64,000 bases of DNA from DAIDKA01 sp036267975 (GTDB taxonomy: Bacteria; Pseudomonadota; Gammaproteobacteria; Steroidobacterales; Steroidobacteraceae). Within the stretch, counting starts at the first letter, position 1; each line of letters opens with the position of its first letter. Shown piece by piece: positions 16,591 to 25,163 of this stretch. Position numbers and translations under genes: made by a program. The notes beneath the pieces are model-generated. The model made no database searches. It had not been told where the DNA came from and worked only from the letters and a program-made list of their open reading frames with translations. The DNA lies in NCBI GenBank assembly GCA_036267975.1, contig DATAVA010000066.1, forward strand, positions 18,167-82,166. The letters run 5' to 3'.

Positions 16591-17988
16591 ATGAGTCAAG
16601 ACCTGCTGTTGACCGAGGCGAGTCCTGCGGCGCGACCCCTGTGGTTGCTCAGCGAGGCGAGCCTCGCGCCGTGGTTGGCGCAGCAGCCCGCCACCGTGGC
16701 GAATTGGCTGCACGCCAACAATTTCCAGGCCGAGCGGCAGCGTGTACTGGTGCTGCCGGGGGAAGCGGGGCACATCGGCGGTGCCATCGTGGGGCTGGGG
16801 CCGCTGCGGGAGATCGACGACCTGACCCTGTGGCATGCCGCCGGTCTGAGCGACCGGCTGCCGGGCGAGCATTATCGGGTGGCCACCCCGTTGGCGGCGC
16901 AGGCCGCCACCCAGTTCGCCCTGGGCTGGTTGATCGGCAGTTACCGGATCACCCGTTATCGCAGCGCAGGTAACGCGCCCCGCGCCGCGCTCATCGCCCC
17001 GCCGGGTGCTGACATTCCCTATGTACGTGCGGCGGCGCAGGCCACCACGCTGGCGCGCGACCTGATCAATACCCCGGCCAATGACCTGGGACCCGCTGAA
17101 CTGGCGCAGGCAGGATTCGACCTGGCAGCCCGATTCGGTGCCCGCTGCCGGGTGCTGGTGGGTACCGAACTCGACACCCAGGGGTTTCCACTGATTCGGG
17201 CCGTGGGTGCGGGAAGTGCGCGTGAGCCGTGCCTGGTCGACCTGCGCTGGGGTGCGGCCGACGCCCCGCGCGTGACGCTGGTCGGCAAGGGCGTCTGTTT
17301 CGACAGCGGGGGCCTCGACCTGAAACCGGGTGCCGCGATGCTGCTCATGAAAAAGGACATGGGTGGGGCGGCCTGTGCGCTGGCCCTGGCCAGTTTGCTG
17401 ATGAGCCTCAACGCGCCGATCCAGCTGCGCGTGTTGCTGCCGTGTGTGGAAAACAGCGTCGATGCACTGTCTTATCGTCCCGGTGACGTCCTGCGCTCGC
17501 GCAAGGGTCTGACCGTCGAGATCGGCAATACCGACGCCGAAGGGCGGCTGATCCTGGCCGACGCGCTGGCCGAGGCGGACGCGGAAGCGCCCGATCTGCT
17601 GATTGATCTGGCGACGCTCACCGGCGCCGCAAGGACCGCGCTCGGGCCGGAACTACCGGCCGCCTACAGCCCGGACGAGGCGCTGCTGTCGGGCGCACGC
17701 GCCGCCGGAGAGGCCACGCATGACCCGCTGTGGCCCATGCCGCTCTGGGCAGGCTACGATGACGAATTCAGCAGCCGCATCGCCGACATCGGCAATGTCT
17801 CGACCGGCGCATTCGCCGGATCGATCATTGCGGCGCTGTTTCTGAAGCGATTTGTAACAACTTCGCGCGCCTGGCTGCACGTGGATCTTTATGCCTGGAA
17901 TCCGAAGGAACGGCCCGGCCGTCCCGTGGGTGCCGAGGCGCAATGCGTGCGCGCGCTCTACTATCTGGTTCGCCAGCGATTCGGATGA
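16591..17988 (+). CDS. Leucyl aminopeptidase (M17 family)
   Basis: 465-aa M17 metallo-aminopeptidase. The catalytic C-terminal half has G-K-G-V-C-F-D-S-G-G-L-D-L-K-P, M-K-K-D-M-G-G-A, E-N-S-V-D-A-L-S-Y-R-P-G-D-V and the signature N-T-D-A-E-G-R-L-I-L-A-D-A-L, holding the metal ligands and bicarbonate-site Arg. It releases N-terminal amino acids from peptides in the cytoplasm. The open frame begins earlier, but ATG 16591 has TGGAG 5 bases upstream and begins where the protein-like sequence starts. It stands between the ilv-leu operon and ilvD and is directly followed by ilvD. Confidence 0.92.
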   Translation: MSQDLLLTEASPAARPLWLLSEASLAPWLAQQPATVANWLHANNFQAERQRVLVLPGEAGHIGGAIVGLGPLREIDDLTLWHAAGLSDRLPGEHYRVATPLAAQAATQFALGWLIGSYRITRYRSAGNAPRAALIAPPGADIPYVRAAAQATTLARDLINTPANDLGPAELAQAGFDLAARFGARCRVLVGTELDTQGFPLIRAVGAGSAREPCLVDLRWGAADAPRVTLVGKGVCFDSGGLDLKPGAAMLLMKKDMGGAACALALASLLMSLNAPIQLRVLLPCVENSVDALSYRPGDVLRSRKGLTVEIGNTDAEGRLILADALAEADAEAPDLLIDLATLTGAARTALGPELPAAYSPDEALLSGARAAGEATHDPLWPMPLWAGYDDEFSSRIADIGNVSTGAFAGSIIAALFLKRFVTTSRAWLHVDLYAWNPKERPGRPVGAEAQCVRALYYLVRQRFG

Positions 17989-17996
17989 AGGAACTC

Positions 17997-19712
17997 ATGG
18001 CTACGAAATCCAAAGCAAAGAACCGCACCGCCCACGATCCGCGCCGTTATTCGCGCCTGGTGGTCGACGGCGCCAAGCAGGCGCCATCGCGCGCCATGCT
18101 GCGCGCCGTGGGCTTCGGGGACGGGGACTTCACGAAACCGCAGGTCGGGATTGCCTCCACCTGGGCCAATCTGACGCCCTGCAATATGCACATCGCCGAA
18201 CTCGCCCGGGCCGCCGCCGCAGGCGTCGACGCGGCGGGCGGCAAGAGCGTCCTGTTCAACACCATTACGGTGTCGGACGGCATTTCGATGGGTTCACCCG
18301 GAATGCGGTATTCGCTGGTATCGCGTGAAGTCATCGCGGATTCGATCGAGACCGTGGTGGGCGCGGAAGGCTTCGATGGTTTTGTCGCGGTGGGCGGCTG
18401 CGATAAGAATATGCCCGCTTGCGCCATGGCCATGGCGCGCATGAACCGGCCTGCCGTGTTCGTCTATGGCGGCACCATCCGGCCCGGGGTGCAGCGCCGC
18501 GACATCATTTCGGTGTTCGAGGCGGTGGGGGCCCACGCCGCGGGCACCATGAATGACGCCCAGCTGCTGGAAATCGAGCGCACGGCGATCCCGGGTCCGG
18601 GCAGCTGCGGTGGCATGTACACGGCCAACACCATGGCGTCGGCCATCGAAGCCTTGGGACTGTCACTGCCCGGAAGTTCGGCGCAGGAGGCCGTGAGTGC
18701 TGCCAAGCGCCTCGACTGCGAGCGCGCCGGCGTCGCGGTCGTGCGGCTCATCGAATCCGGCCTCCGGCCGCGCGACATCCTGACCCGCAAGGCGTTTGAA
18801 AATGCGATTACGGTGAGCATCGCCCTGGGCGGGTCGACGAACGCCGTTCTGCATCTGCTGGCGATTGCCCATGAAGCACGCGTCAAGCTGCGGCTCGAGG
18901 ATTTCAGCCGCATCGGCCGCCGCGTGCCGGTACTGGCCGATGTACGGCCCAGTGGCCGCTACCTCATGTCGGAGCTGATCGCGATCGGCGGCATCCAACC
19001 GCTGATGAAAATGCTGCTCGATGCGGACCTGCTGCATGGCGATTGCCTCACCGTGACCGGACAGACCCTGGCGCAGAACCTCGCCGCCACAGGTCCTTAT
19101 CCCAAAGGTCAAGATGTAGTTCACTCCTTCTCCGATCCCATCAAGAAGGACAGCCACCTGATTGTCATGAAGGGCAACGTGGCCCCGGCCGGTGCCGTGG
19201 CTAAGATCACGGGTAAGGAGGGCCTGACTTTCCAGGGCCGCGCCCGCGTTTTTGACGGCGAAGAGCGCGCGACGGCCGCCATCCTCAACGGTACGGTGCG
19301 CGCCGGTGATGTGGTCGTGATCCGCTATGAAGGGCCGAAGGGAGGACCGGGTATGCGCGAGATGCTCAGCCCCACCGGTGCACTCATGGGGCGCGGTCTC
19401 GGCGGCCACGTGGCGCTGATCACCGATGGGCGCTTTTCGGGCGGTAGCCACGGATTTGTCGTTGGACATATCGCTCCGGAGGCCGCCGTCGGCGGCCCCA
19501 TCGGTCTGCTGCGCACCGGGGACCTCGTGACGATTGACGCTGTGAAACAAGCCATCCACGCGCAGTTGTCGGCAGCGGAGTGGCGGCGCCGACGGGCGGC
19601 CTGGCGCGCCCCCAAACCCTATGCGACGACCGGCGTGCTCGCAAAATACGCGAGTCTGGTCGGCAGCGCCTCGGACGGTGCCGTGACCGGAACGGGTCCG
19701 GACCGACGCTGA
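17997..19712 (+). CDS. ilvD: Dihydroxy-acid dehydratase IlvD
   Basis: 571-aa Fe-S dehydratase of valine/isoleucine/leucine synthesis. Cluster and active-site motifs are W-A-N-L-T-P-C-N-M-H, G-G-C-D-K-N-M-P-A, P-G-P-G-S-C-G-G-M-Y-T-A-N-T-M, S-I-A-L-G-G-S-T-N-A and, near the end, T-D-G-R-F-S-G-G-S-H-G. ATG 17997 has AAGGA just upstream, overlapping the peptidase stop; an alternative ATG at 17985 would overlap that stop as ATGA. The gene is the missing ilvC-leu partner, placed divergently with the peptidase. Confidence 0.95.
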   Translation: MATKSKAKNRTAHDPRRYSRLVVDGAKQAPSRAMLRAVGFGDGDFTKPQVGIASTWANLTPCNMHIAELARAAAAGVDAAGGKSVLFNTITVSDGISMGSPGMRYSLVSREVIADSIETVVGAEGFDGFVAVGGCDKNMPACAMAMARMNRPAVFVYGGTIRPGVQRRDIISVFEAVGAHAAGTMNDAQLLEIERTAIPGPGSCGGMYTANTMASAIEALGLSLPGSSAQEAVSAAKRLDCERAGVAVVRLIESGLRPRDILTRKAFENAITVSIALGGSTNAVLHLLAIAHEARVKLRLEDFSRIGRRVPVLADVRPSGRYLMSELIAIGGIQPLMKMLLDADLLHGDCLTVTGQTLAQNLAATGPYPKGQDVVHSFSDPIKKDSHLIVMKGNVAPAGAVAKITGKEGLTFQGRARVFDGEERATAAILNGTVRAGDVVVIRYEGPKGGPGMREMLSPTGALMGRGLGGHVALITDGRFSGGSHGFVVGHIAPEAAVGGPIGLLRTGDLVTIDAVKQAIHAQLSAAEWRRRRAAWRAPKPYATTGVLAKYASLVGSASDGAVTGTGPDRR

Positions 19713-20015
19713 AGGCGCAGCACATTGTGTTTATCTAGTTGTCAGTGTGCGTGGCGACAGTTACAGTTGTGTTATCAGCGACCGGTCGTTGATAAGTTTT
19801 CTTGAAAAACCCGGGGGAATGCGTTTCGGACCTGTGCCCGATGCCTGATCAACGAGGCGATAGGGCACCAGAACACAACCGGCCGGCAGTGCAAGTACTG
19901 ACGGTTCGAAAATTTGGTCCGGGACGGGCTTGCGTGCAGCGCCAAACGTGTTTACGTTTCGAGGCTCGACAATCTGCCCGTCAGTTGGATCGGTAACGAC
20001 ATTACGATAACGAGT
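19713..20015 (+). other. Intergenic region between ilvD and tonB
   Basis: About 300 bases without a supported gene. It holds the ilvD terminator at 19772-19803. Just before tonB a weak -10-like TACGAT (20003-20008) ends 7 bases before the ATG. I see no Fur box or other operator I could defend. Confidence 0.6.
19772..19803 (+). terminator. Rho-independent terminator after ilvD
   Basis: Ten-base-pair stem TTATCAGCGA / TCGTTGATAA (one G-U pair) with loop CCGG, followed by GTTTTCTT. It separates the peptidase-ilvD unit from tonB. Confidence 0.8.
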
Positions 20016-20648
20016 ATGGCTGCCTACGCAAGACACGACACTTCGTTCTTTTCCCAGCGCGCGCTGTTTTTGGTCGCGATTATCGTCATCCATATCGGGC
20101 TGATCTATCTGTTCGCATCAGGTCTGGCAACGCGCATCATCCATGTCGTGGCTCCGCCGCTGGAGACCACCATCGTTCAGGACGTGAAGCAGCGCGATAC
20201 GCCGCCGCCGCCGCCGCCACCGAAGATGGAGCGCCCGCCGGTGGAGATTCCACCGCCGGATGTCACCATCAATATTCCGGTTGAGAGCCAGACGACCGCG
20301 ATCACCAACGTGACGACCAAGCACGTCGAGGCACCGCCGCCGGCGCCGCCGCGGCCGGCGGTCGTCGTGCCGGCCTCACTGGACATCAAGCATTCACCGT
20401 CGACGGATGACTATTATCCGCCCACGTCGATCCGCATGAATGAGACGGGCTCCGCCGTCATCAAGTTGTGCGCCGCCGCCAATGGCAGCGTCGCCGGGAC
20501 GCCGACGCTGGAGAAGAGCTCGGGTTCCACGCGACTGGATGAGGCCGCCATCAAGTGGGGCACTCATGTCCGGATGAAGCCCGCGACATCGGACGGCAAG
20601 CCAATCGGGGGCTGCGTGCCCTTGAAGGTCTCGTTCGTCCTGAAGTGA
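20016..20648 (+). CDS. tonB: TonB energy transducer
   Basis: 210 aa. An N-terminal membrane anchor (about residues 14-35, F-L-V-A-I-I-V-I-H-I-G-L-I-Y-L-F) is followed by a proline-rich spacer (seven Pro in a row near residue 64, then P-P-V-E-I-P-P-P and a second proline/alanine stretch) and a C-terminal TonB domain (about 125-210) with Y-Y-P, S-S-G-S-T-R-L-D-E-A-A-I and a final V-S-F-V. It transmits proton-motive force from ExbBD to outer-membrane receptors. The start is set at ATG 20016 because an upstream extension has no TonB-like sequence. First gene of the tonB-exbB-exbD-exbD set. Confidence 0.93.
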   Translation: MAAYARHDTSFFSQRALFLVAIIVIHIGLIYLFASGLATRIIHVVAPPLETTIVQDVKQRDTPPPPPPPKMERPPVEIPPPDVTINIPVESQTTAITNVTTKHVEAPPPAPPRPAVVVPASLDIKHSPSTDDYYPPTSIRMNETGSAVIKLCAAANGSVAGTPTLEKSSGSTRLDEAAIKWGTHVRMKPATSDGKPIGGCVPLKVSFVLK

Positions 20649-20722
20649 AGGACTGACCCAACAACAAGTTCACCCAGGAGCGCCCGTTCAGGGGCATCCT
20701 GCCGATCTCAGACGAGGAAACT

Positions 20723-21478
20723 ATGGAAAACGCCGCAACAACCGCCGCCGCAGCATCCGCCAACGCATACGGACCGATGTCACTGATCACCAACCATGAT
20801 CCGCTGTCACACGGAGTATTGGCCCTTCTGGCTGTGATGTCCTTTTTGTCCTGGTACATCATGCTGACCAAGTTGTGGGACCAGCATAAGCTGGCCGCCT
20901 CATACAAGGCGGTGGAGAAGACCTTCTGGACTTCGCCCTCGCTGAAGGACGGCGTCGAGCGTCTGAAGAAGAACGACCCCTATCGTGCGATCGTCGAAGA
21001 GGGCCTGCGCGCCGCGGCCCATCACGACGGGCGCCTGACGGACCGCATCGACTTGCACGAGTGGATCACCATGTCGCTGCAGCGCTCGGTATCGAACGTA
21101 AACGGTGCACTGCAGGGGGGCCTGGGCTTCCTGGCCACCGTTGGTTCCACTGCCCCGTTCATCGGCCTCTTCGGTACGGTCGTCGGCATCATCAAGGCAC
21201 TGATCGCCATCGGCGTGTCGGGCCAGCCCAGCATTGATCGCGTTGCCGGACCGGTCGGCGAGGCGCTGATGATGACCGCCATCGGTCTGTTCGTCGCCGT
21301 GCCGGCGGTGATCGGTTACAACTGGCTCGTCGGGCGCAACAAGAACCTGCAGGAAAATCTGCGGAACTTTGCGGCTGACGTGCATGCCTACCTGGTAGGC
21401 GGCGCCCGTGTCGGTGGCGCCGACGGCACCAGTCGTCCGGCCGCCGCCGCTGCCCCGGCTGCCGCTGTCCGCAAGTAA
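20723..21478 (+). CDS. exbB: ExbB / MotA-TolQ-ExbB proton channel family protein
   Basis: 251 aa. Three membrane segments are visible: about 30-50 (V-L-A-L-L-A-V-M-S-F-L-S-W-Y-I), 135-160 (G-F-L-A-T-V-G-S-T-A-P-F-I-G-L-F-G-T-V) and 182-205 (A-L-M-M-T-A-I-G-L-F-V-A-V-P-A-V). The A-P-x-x-G-L-x-G-T-V and A-x-x-x-T-A-x-G-L-x-x-A-x-P motifs are those of ExbB/TolQ. GAGGAAAC lies just before the ATG. The Ala/Pro-rich tail is cytoplasmic. A strong terminator follows before exbD1. Confidence 0.94.
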   Translation: MENAATTAAAASANAYGPMSLITNHDPLSHGVLALLAVMSFLSWYIMLTKLWDQHKLAASYKAVEKTFWTSPSLKDGVERLKKNDPYRAIVEEGLRAAAHHDGRLTDRIDLHEWITMSLQRSVSNVNGALQGGLGFLATVGSTAPFIGLFGTVVGIIKALIAIGVSGQPSIDRVAGPVGEALMMTAIGLFVAVPAVIGYNWLVGRNKNLQENLRNFAADVHAYLVGGARVGGADGTSRPAAAAAPAAAVRK

Positions 21479-21509
21479 CTGCGATTCGCGTCGGCGCAAT
21501 CGCATACCC

Positions 21510-21534
21510 GCCGGGGCGCAAGCCCCGGCTTTTT
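21510..21534 (+). terminator. Intra-operon terminator between exbB and exbD1
   Basis: Perfect 8-base-pair stem GCCGGGGC / GCCCCGGC closed by a GCAA (GNRA) tetraloop and followed by five T. It sits 31 bases after the exbB stop and 18 bases before the exbD1 start, in the same direction, with no evident new promoter between it and exbD1. Confidence 0.85.
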
Positions 21535-21552
21535 CGCGGCAGGTAACCCGAT

Positions 21553-22014
21553 ATGTCAATGAACGTACAGTTGGATGGCGAGGATCAGCCCCTCAACTCC
21601 ACAATCAACACGACCCCGCTGGTCGATGTGATGCTCGTGCTGCTGATCATCTTTTTGATCACCGTCCCGGTGATCAACAAGCGGATCCATGTGAATCTGC
21701 CGGATGCGGCCAATGTCGCGACGCAGACCAAGCCCGAGAATATCGTGATCTCCGTGACGGCCAATGGCGATATCTATTGGAACAATGCCAAGTTGGCCGA
21801 TCAGCATGAGTTGCTGACCAAGATCGAGCAAAAGGCCGTGGTAAAGCCACAGCCTGAAATTCATCTGTGGGCGGACAAGGACGCGTTGTTCCAGTCCGTC
21901 GGCCGGGTCCTATATGCGATCCAGCGCGGCGGAATTGTCAAAGTCGGGTTCATCACCCAGCCTGATGCGGCCTCCCTGGCGGAAAGCATCGCCGACGCGA
22001 CGCAAGTGCGCTAG
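21553..22014 (+). CDS. exbD: ExbD biopolymer transport protein, first copy
   Basis: 153 aa with the ExbD layout: short cytoplasmic N-terminus, I-N-T-T-P-L-V-D-V-M-L-V-L-L-I-I-F-L-I-T membrane helix (about residues 18-40) containing the conserved Asp of the proton path, then a periplasmic domain. It powers TonB with ExbB. A second exbD follows 21 bases later. Confidence 0.94.
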   Translation: MSMNVQLDGEDQPLNSTINTTPLVDVMLVLLIIFLITVPVINKRIHVNLPDAANVATQTKPENIVISVTANGDIYWNNAKLADQHELLTKIEQKAVVKPQPEIHLWADKDALFQSVGRVLYAIQRGGIVKVGFITQPDAASLAESIADATQVR

Positions 22015-22035
22015 GCCCTAAGGAGATATTCGACC

Positions 22036-22467
22036 ATGTCAATGTCAGTAGGCGAAGCCGGCGACGGCGAAGCGATGTGCGACATCAACACCACGCCGTT
22101 GATCGACGTGATGCTGGTGCTCGTCGTCATGTTGATCCTCACACTGCCCGTCATGAACCATGCCGTGAAGCTGGACATGCCGAATCCCAATGCTCCGCCT
22201 CCACCCCCGCAGCAGGTTCAGCCGGAGACCGTCGATCTCGAGATCTACTCCGATGGCACGATCGTCTGGGACGGCAACACGGTTCCCAACATGCGTACTT
22301 TGGAAGGTTATTTCCAGAGTGATGCGGTGAAGGATCCGCAGCCGGAAATTCATCTGCGGCCTGATCGGCGCGCCAAGTATGACGTGGTCGCAAAGGTGCT
22401 GGCCGCCGCGCAGCGCAACCACATGAGGAAGATCGGTTTCGTCAATGTGGCTGAGTTCAGTCAGTAA
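22036..22467 (+). CDS. ExbD biopolymer transport protein, second copy
   Basis: 143 aa; same layout as the first ExbD, with C-D-I-N-T-T-P-L-I-D-V-M-L-V-L-V-V-M-L-I-L-T, the Asp conserved, then a proline-rich linker (N-A-P-P-P-P-P-Q) and a periplasmic domain. AAGGAG lies upstream. The tonB-exbB-exbD1-exbD2 order is known from Xanthomonas, where the second ExbD is not needed for iron uptake but for other functions; the role here is inference. Confidence 0.92.
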   Translation: MSMSVGEAGDGEAMCDINTTPLIDVMLVLVVMLILTLPVMNHAVKLDMPNPNAPPPPPQQVQPETVDLEIYSDGTIVWDGNTVPNMRTLEGYFQSDAVKDPQPEIHLRPDRRAKYDVVAKVLAAAQRNHMRKIGFVNVAEFSQ

Positions 22468-22487
22468 TTCATCTGGTTATAGAACAT

Positions 22488-23726
22488 ATGAACAAAGTAT
22501 CGAAAATTGCCCTGGCCGCGGCCGTGGCAGTTGGTCTCGGAAGTGCAATGTCCGTGCTGGCGGAAGACTCTCCGCCGCCCAAGGCACAGGTCAGCATCGC
22601 CGCTGGCAAGGATCTGAAGGCGGCGAACCAGGCGGTGCAGGACAAGAAGTACGAGGAAGCCATTACGTACCTGGACAAGGTCAAGGCCAACCCCAAGAAA
22701 AACGAGTACGACGAGTACGTCGTGAACGAGCTGTCCGTCAATGCCTACGCCGGGCTGAAGCGCTATCCAGAGGCCGACGCGGCACTGGAAAATATCATCG
22801 CCTCGAGGTTCATGCCGCCCGATGAGCTGAAAAAGCGCGTCATCACGGCGGCGATCCTGAACAACCAGCTGATGAATTACGACAAGGCCATCCAGTACGG
22901 CACCCGGGCCATCCGCGATGGCTACGGAACGCCTCAGGTGCAGTTGGTGGTTGCTCAGGCCTACTATCTGAAGAAGGATTACAAGGGCACCGAGAAGTTC
23001 GTTCATGGCATGGTCGACGACCAGATCAAGGCGGGCCAGTCGCCGAGCGAGGAAGTCCTGCGGATGGGCTATGACTCCTCCACCAAACTGGATGATGACG
23101 CGGGCCAGACACACTACCTCGAATTGCTGGTGACCTACCATCCGATGCCGGATTACTGGTCGAATCTGATGGACACCCTGTACCACGGCAAGCTGAGCGA
23201 CAAGGAGCTGCTGCAGGTCTACCGGCTGTCGGCCGATGTCGGCGTCCTCAAGCGTGGCGCGGACTATGCTGAAATGGCACAGCTGGCACTGGCCACCGGA
23301 TCACCGGGTGAGGCTGTTGCGGTGTTGAACAAGGGTTTTGCCGCCAACGCATTTACCGACAAGGCCGATCAGAACCGCAACACGCACCTGCTGGACTCGG
23401 CCAAGAAACAGGCGGCGACCGATCAGCCGACCTTGGCCAAGACCGAGGCGGACGCGGGCAATGCCGCCACCGGCGACAAGCTGGTGGGTGTGGGTATCGG
23501 CTACTTCGGTTACGGTGATTACGCCAAGGCAACCAAAGATATTTCGGCGGGCCTGGCCAAAGGCACCACGACGGCGGATGCGAGCGATGCCCGACTGTTG
23601 CTGGGTATTGCCCAGTTGAAGTCCGGCGACAAGGACGCAGCAGTGAAGACTTTCAAGATGGTCAAGGGTGATCCGGTGCTGGTGCGTCTGGCCGACCTGT
23701 GGACCCTGCACGCGCGGGCCGGCTGA
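22488..23726 (+). CDS. Exported TPR-type repeat protein of the TonB operon
   Basis: 412 aa with a Sec signal peptide (M-N-K-V-S-K-I-A-L-A-A-A-V-A-V-G-L-G, cleavage likely after V-L-A near residue 26), then helical repeat sequence consistent with tetratricopeptide repeats: A-N-Q-A-V-Q-D-K-K-Y-E-E-A-I-T-Y-L at about 45, G-L-K-R-Y-P-E-A-D-A-A-L at about 89, and Y-G-D-Y-A-K-A-T-K-D near 345. Probably periplasmic. It follows exbD2 by 20 bases, so it may support the TonB complex, but no specific function can be assigned. Confidence 0.82.
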   Translation: MNKVSKIALAAAVAVGLGSAMSVLAEDSPPPKAQVSIAAGKDLKAANQAVQDKKYEEAITYLDKVKANPKKNEYDEYVVNELSVNAYAGLKRYPEADAALENIIASRFMPPDELKKRVITAAILNNQLMNYDKAIQYGTRAIRDGYGTPQVQLVVAQAYYLKKDYKGTEKFVHGMVDDQIKAGQSPSEEVLRMGYDSSTKLDDDAGQTHYLELLVTYHPMPDYWSNLMDTLYHGKLSDKELLQVYRLSADVGVLKRGADYAEMAQLALATGSPGEAVAVLNKGFAANAFTDKADQNRNTHLLDSAKKQAATDQPTLAKTEADAGNAATGDKLVGVGIGYFGYGDYAKATKDISAGLAKGTTTADASDARLLLGIAQLKSGDKDAAVKTFKMVKGDPVLVRLADLWTLHARAG

Positions 23727-23737
23727 GAGTCGCACAC

Positions 23738-24220
23738 ATGACCATTAAAGCTGGCGAGCGGATGCCCTCCGGGACCTTCAAGGCGGCCACGGCCGACGGT
23801 CGTCGCGACCTGACCACCGAGGAGCTGTTCAAGGGCAAGAAGGTGGTCCTGTTCGCCGTACCCGGCGCGTTCACACCCACCTGCGATGCCAAGCATTTGC
23901 CCGGATTCGTGCAGCTGGCGGATCAGATCAAGGCGAAGGGCGTGGATACCATTGCCTGTTTCGCCGTGAACGATGTGTTCGTCATGGGCGCCTGGGGCAA
24001 GCACTCCAATGTCGGCGACAAGGTCCTGATGCTCGCTGACGGCAACGGTGACTATGCCCGTGCGCTCGGACTGGTCCTGGATGGACGTGGCTTCGGCATG
24101 GGCGAGCGCAGTCAGCGCTTTGCCATCATCGTCGAGGATGGCGTTGCCCGGCAGGTGTTCGTGGAGGCGGGCGGGGAGTTCAAGGTTTCCTCCGCCGAGC
24201 ACGTGCTGGCCGCGCTGTAA
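23738..24220 (+). CDS. Peroxiredoxin, Prx5 type
   Basis: 160 aa thioredoxin-fold peroxidase of the Prx5 subgroup. The peroxidatic Cys lies in P-G-A-F-T-P-T-C-D-A-K-H-L-P-G-F (about residue 49), followed by C-F-A-V-N-D-V-F-V-M-G-A-W and an R-S-Q-R-F-A-I-I-V-E-D-G segment. It reduces hydroperoxides using glutathione/glutaredoxin or thioredoxin; no fused glutaredoxin domain is present. It starts 11 bases after the TPR gene, so it is probably in the same transcript. It converges on etfA with 1 base between. Confidence 0.92.
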   Translation: MTIKAGERMPSGTFKAATADGRRDLTTEELFKGKKVVLFAVPGAFTPTCDAKHLPGFVQLADQIKAKGVDTIACFAVNDVFVMGAWGKHSNVGDKVLMLADGNGDYARALGLVLDGRGFGMGERSQRFAIIVEDGVARQVFVEAGGEFKVSSAEHVLAAL

Positions 24221-24221
24221 G

Positions 24222-25163
24222 CTATTTCAGCAGCCTGCCCAGCTCCGGAACGATCTCGAACAGATCGCCGACCAGACCGTAGTCCGCCACCTCAAATATG
24301 GGTGCCTCGGGGTCCTTGTTGATGGCGACGATGGTGCGGGCGTCCTTGATGCCGGTGAGATGCTGGATCGCGCCGGAAATGCCAATCGCGATATACAGCT
24401 CCGGGGCGATGATCTTGCCGGTCTGGCCGACCTGCAGCTCATTGGGCGCAAACCCTGCATCGACGGCGGCCCGCGAGGCGCCGACCGCGGCACCCAGCTT
24501 GTCCGCCAGGGTAAACATGAGCTTGAACCCTTCGGCGCTGCCCAGCGCACGTCCCCCCGATACGACCCGCCGCGCGGTCTGCAGGTCGGGGCGGTCCGAG
24601 CTGGGCGCCGAGACGGACACAAAGCGGGTGTGGGTGGGCAGGGTGATGGCGGGGGTCACCGCCTCGATTGGGGCGCTGCCGGCACTGGCGGCTGCCGCAA
24701 ACGAGGCGGTGCGCACCGTTGCCACGATCTGTACCCCAGCGGCCACCTCGACCGTGACAATGGCGTTGCCCGCATAGACGGGCCGCCGGAAGCGCGTGGC
24801 GCTCTCGATGGCCATGACATCACTGATCTGTGGCGCGCCCAGCAACGCGGCGATCCGCGGCATCAGGTCCTTGCCGAAGGTCGTGGCGGGTCCCAGCACG
24901 TGGGAGAAATCCTTGGCCAGGGCGGCTACCTGCGGCGCCAGTACGGCGGCCATCGGATGTTCGTTGGCGGGGTTCGCGACGGCCAGCACCTGTGCGACCC
25001 CGGTGAGTGCCGCCGCCTGCGCCGCGACGGCAGCCGGATCGCGGGCCAGCACGACCACCGTGACGGAGGCACCGGCCAGGGCGGCCGCGCAGGTCACGCA
25101 CTTGGCGGTGCCGGGGTTCAGGTGCGCGCCGTCGTGTTCGGCAACGATGAGAATACGGCTCAT
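24222..25163 (-). CDS. etfA: Electron transfer flavoprotein alpha subunit EtfA
   Basis: 313 aa. The N-terminal ETF domain is followed by the FAD-binding C-terminal domain with R-R-V-V-S-G-G-R-A-L-G, E-L-Q-V-G-Q-T-G-K-I-I-A-P-E-L-Y-I-A-I-G-I-S-G-A-I-Q-H and I-V-A-I-N-K-D-P-E-A-P-I-F, the ETF-alpha signature. It passes electrons from acyl-CoA and other dehydrogenases to ETF-ubiquinone oxidoreductase. It overlaps etfB by 4 bases. Confidence 0.96.
   Translation of the reverse strand: MSRILIVAEHDGAHLNPGTAKCVTCAAALAGASVTVVVLARDPAAVAAQAAALTGVAQVLAVANPANEHPMAAVLAPQVAALAKDFSHVLGPATTFGKDLMPRIAALLGAPQISDVMAIESATRFRRPVYAGNAIVTVEVAAGVQIVATVRTASFAAAASAGSAPIEAVTPAITLPTHTRFVSVSAPSSDRPDLQTARRVVSGGRALGSAEGFKLMFTLADKLGAAVGASRAAVDAGFAPNELQVGQTGKIIAPELYIAIGISGAIQHLTGIKDARTIVAINKDPEAPIFEVADYGLVGDLFEIVPELGRLLK

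Noticed and set aside
20190..20360. CCG-rich stretch in tonB that looks like a microsatellite
   Set aside because: It encodes the proline-rich spacer normal for TonB.
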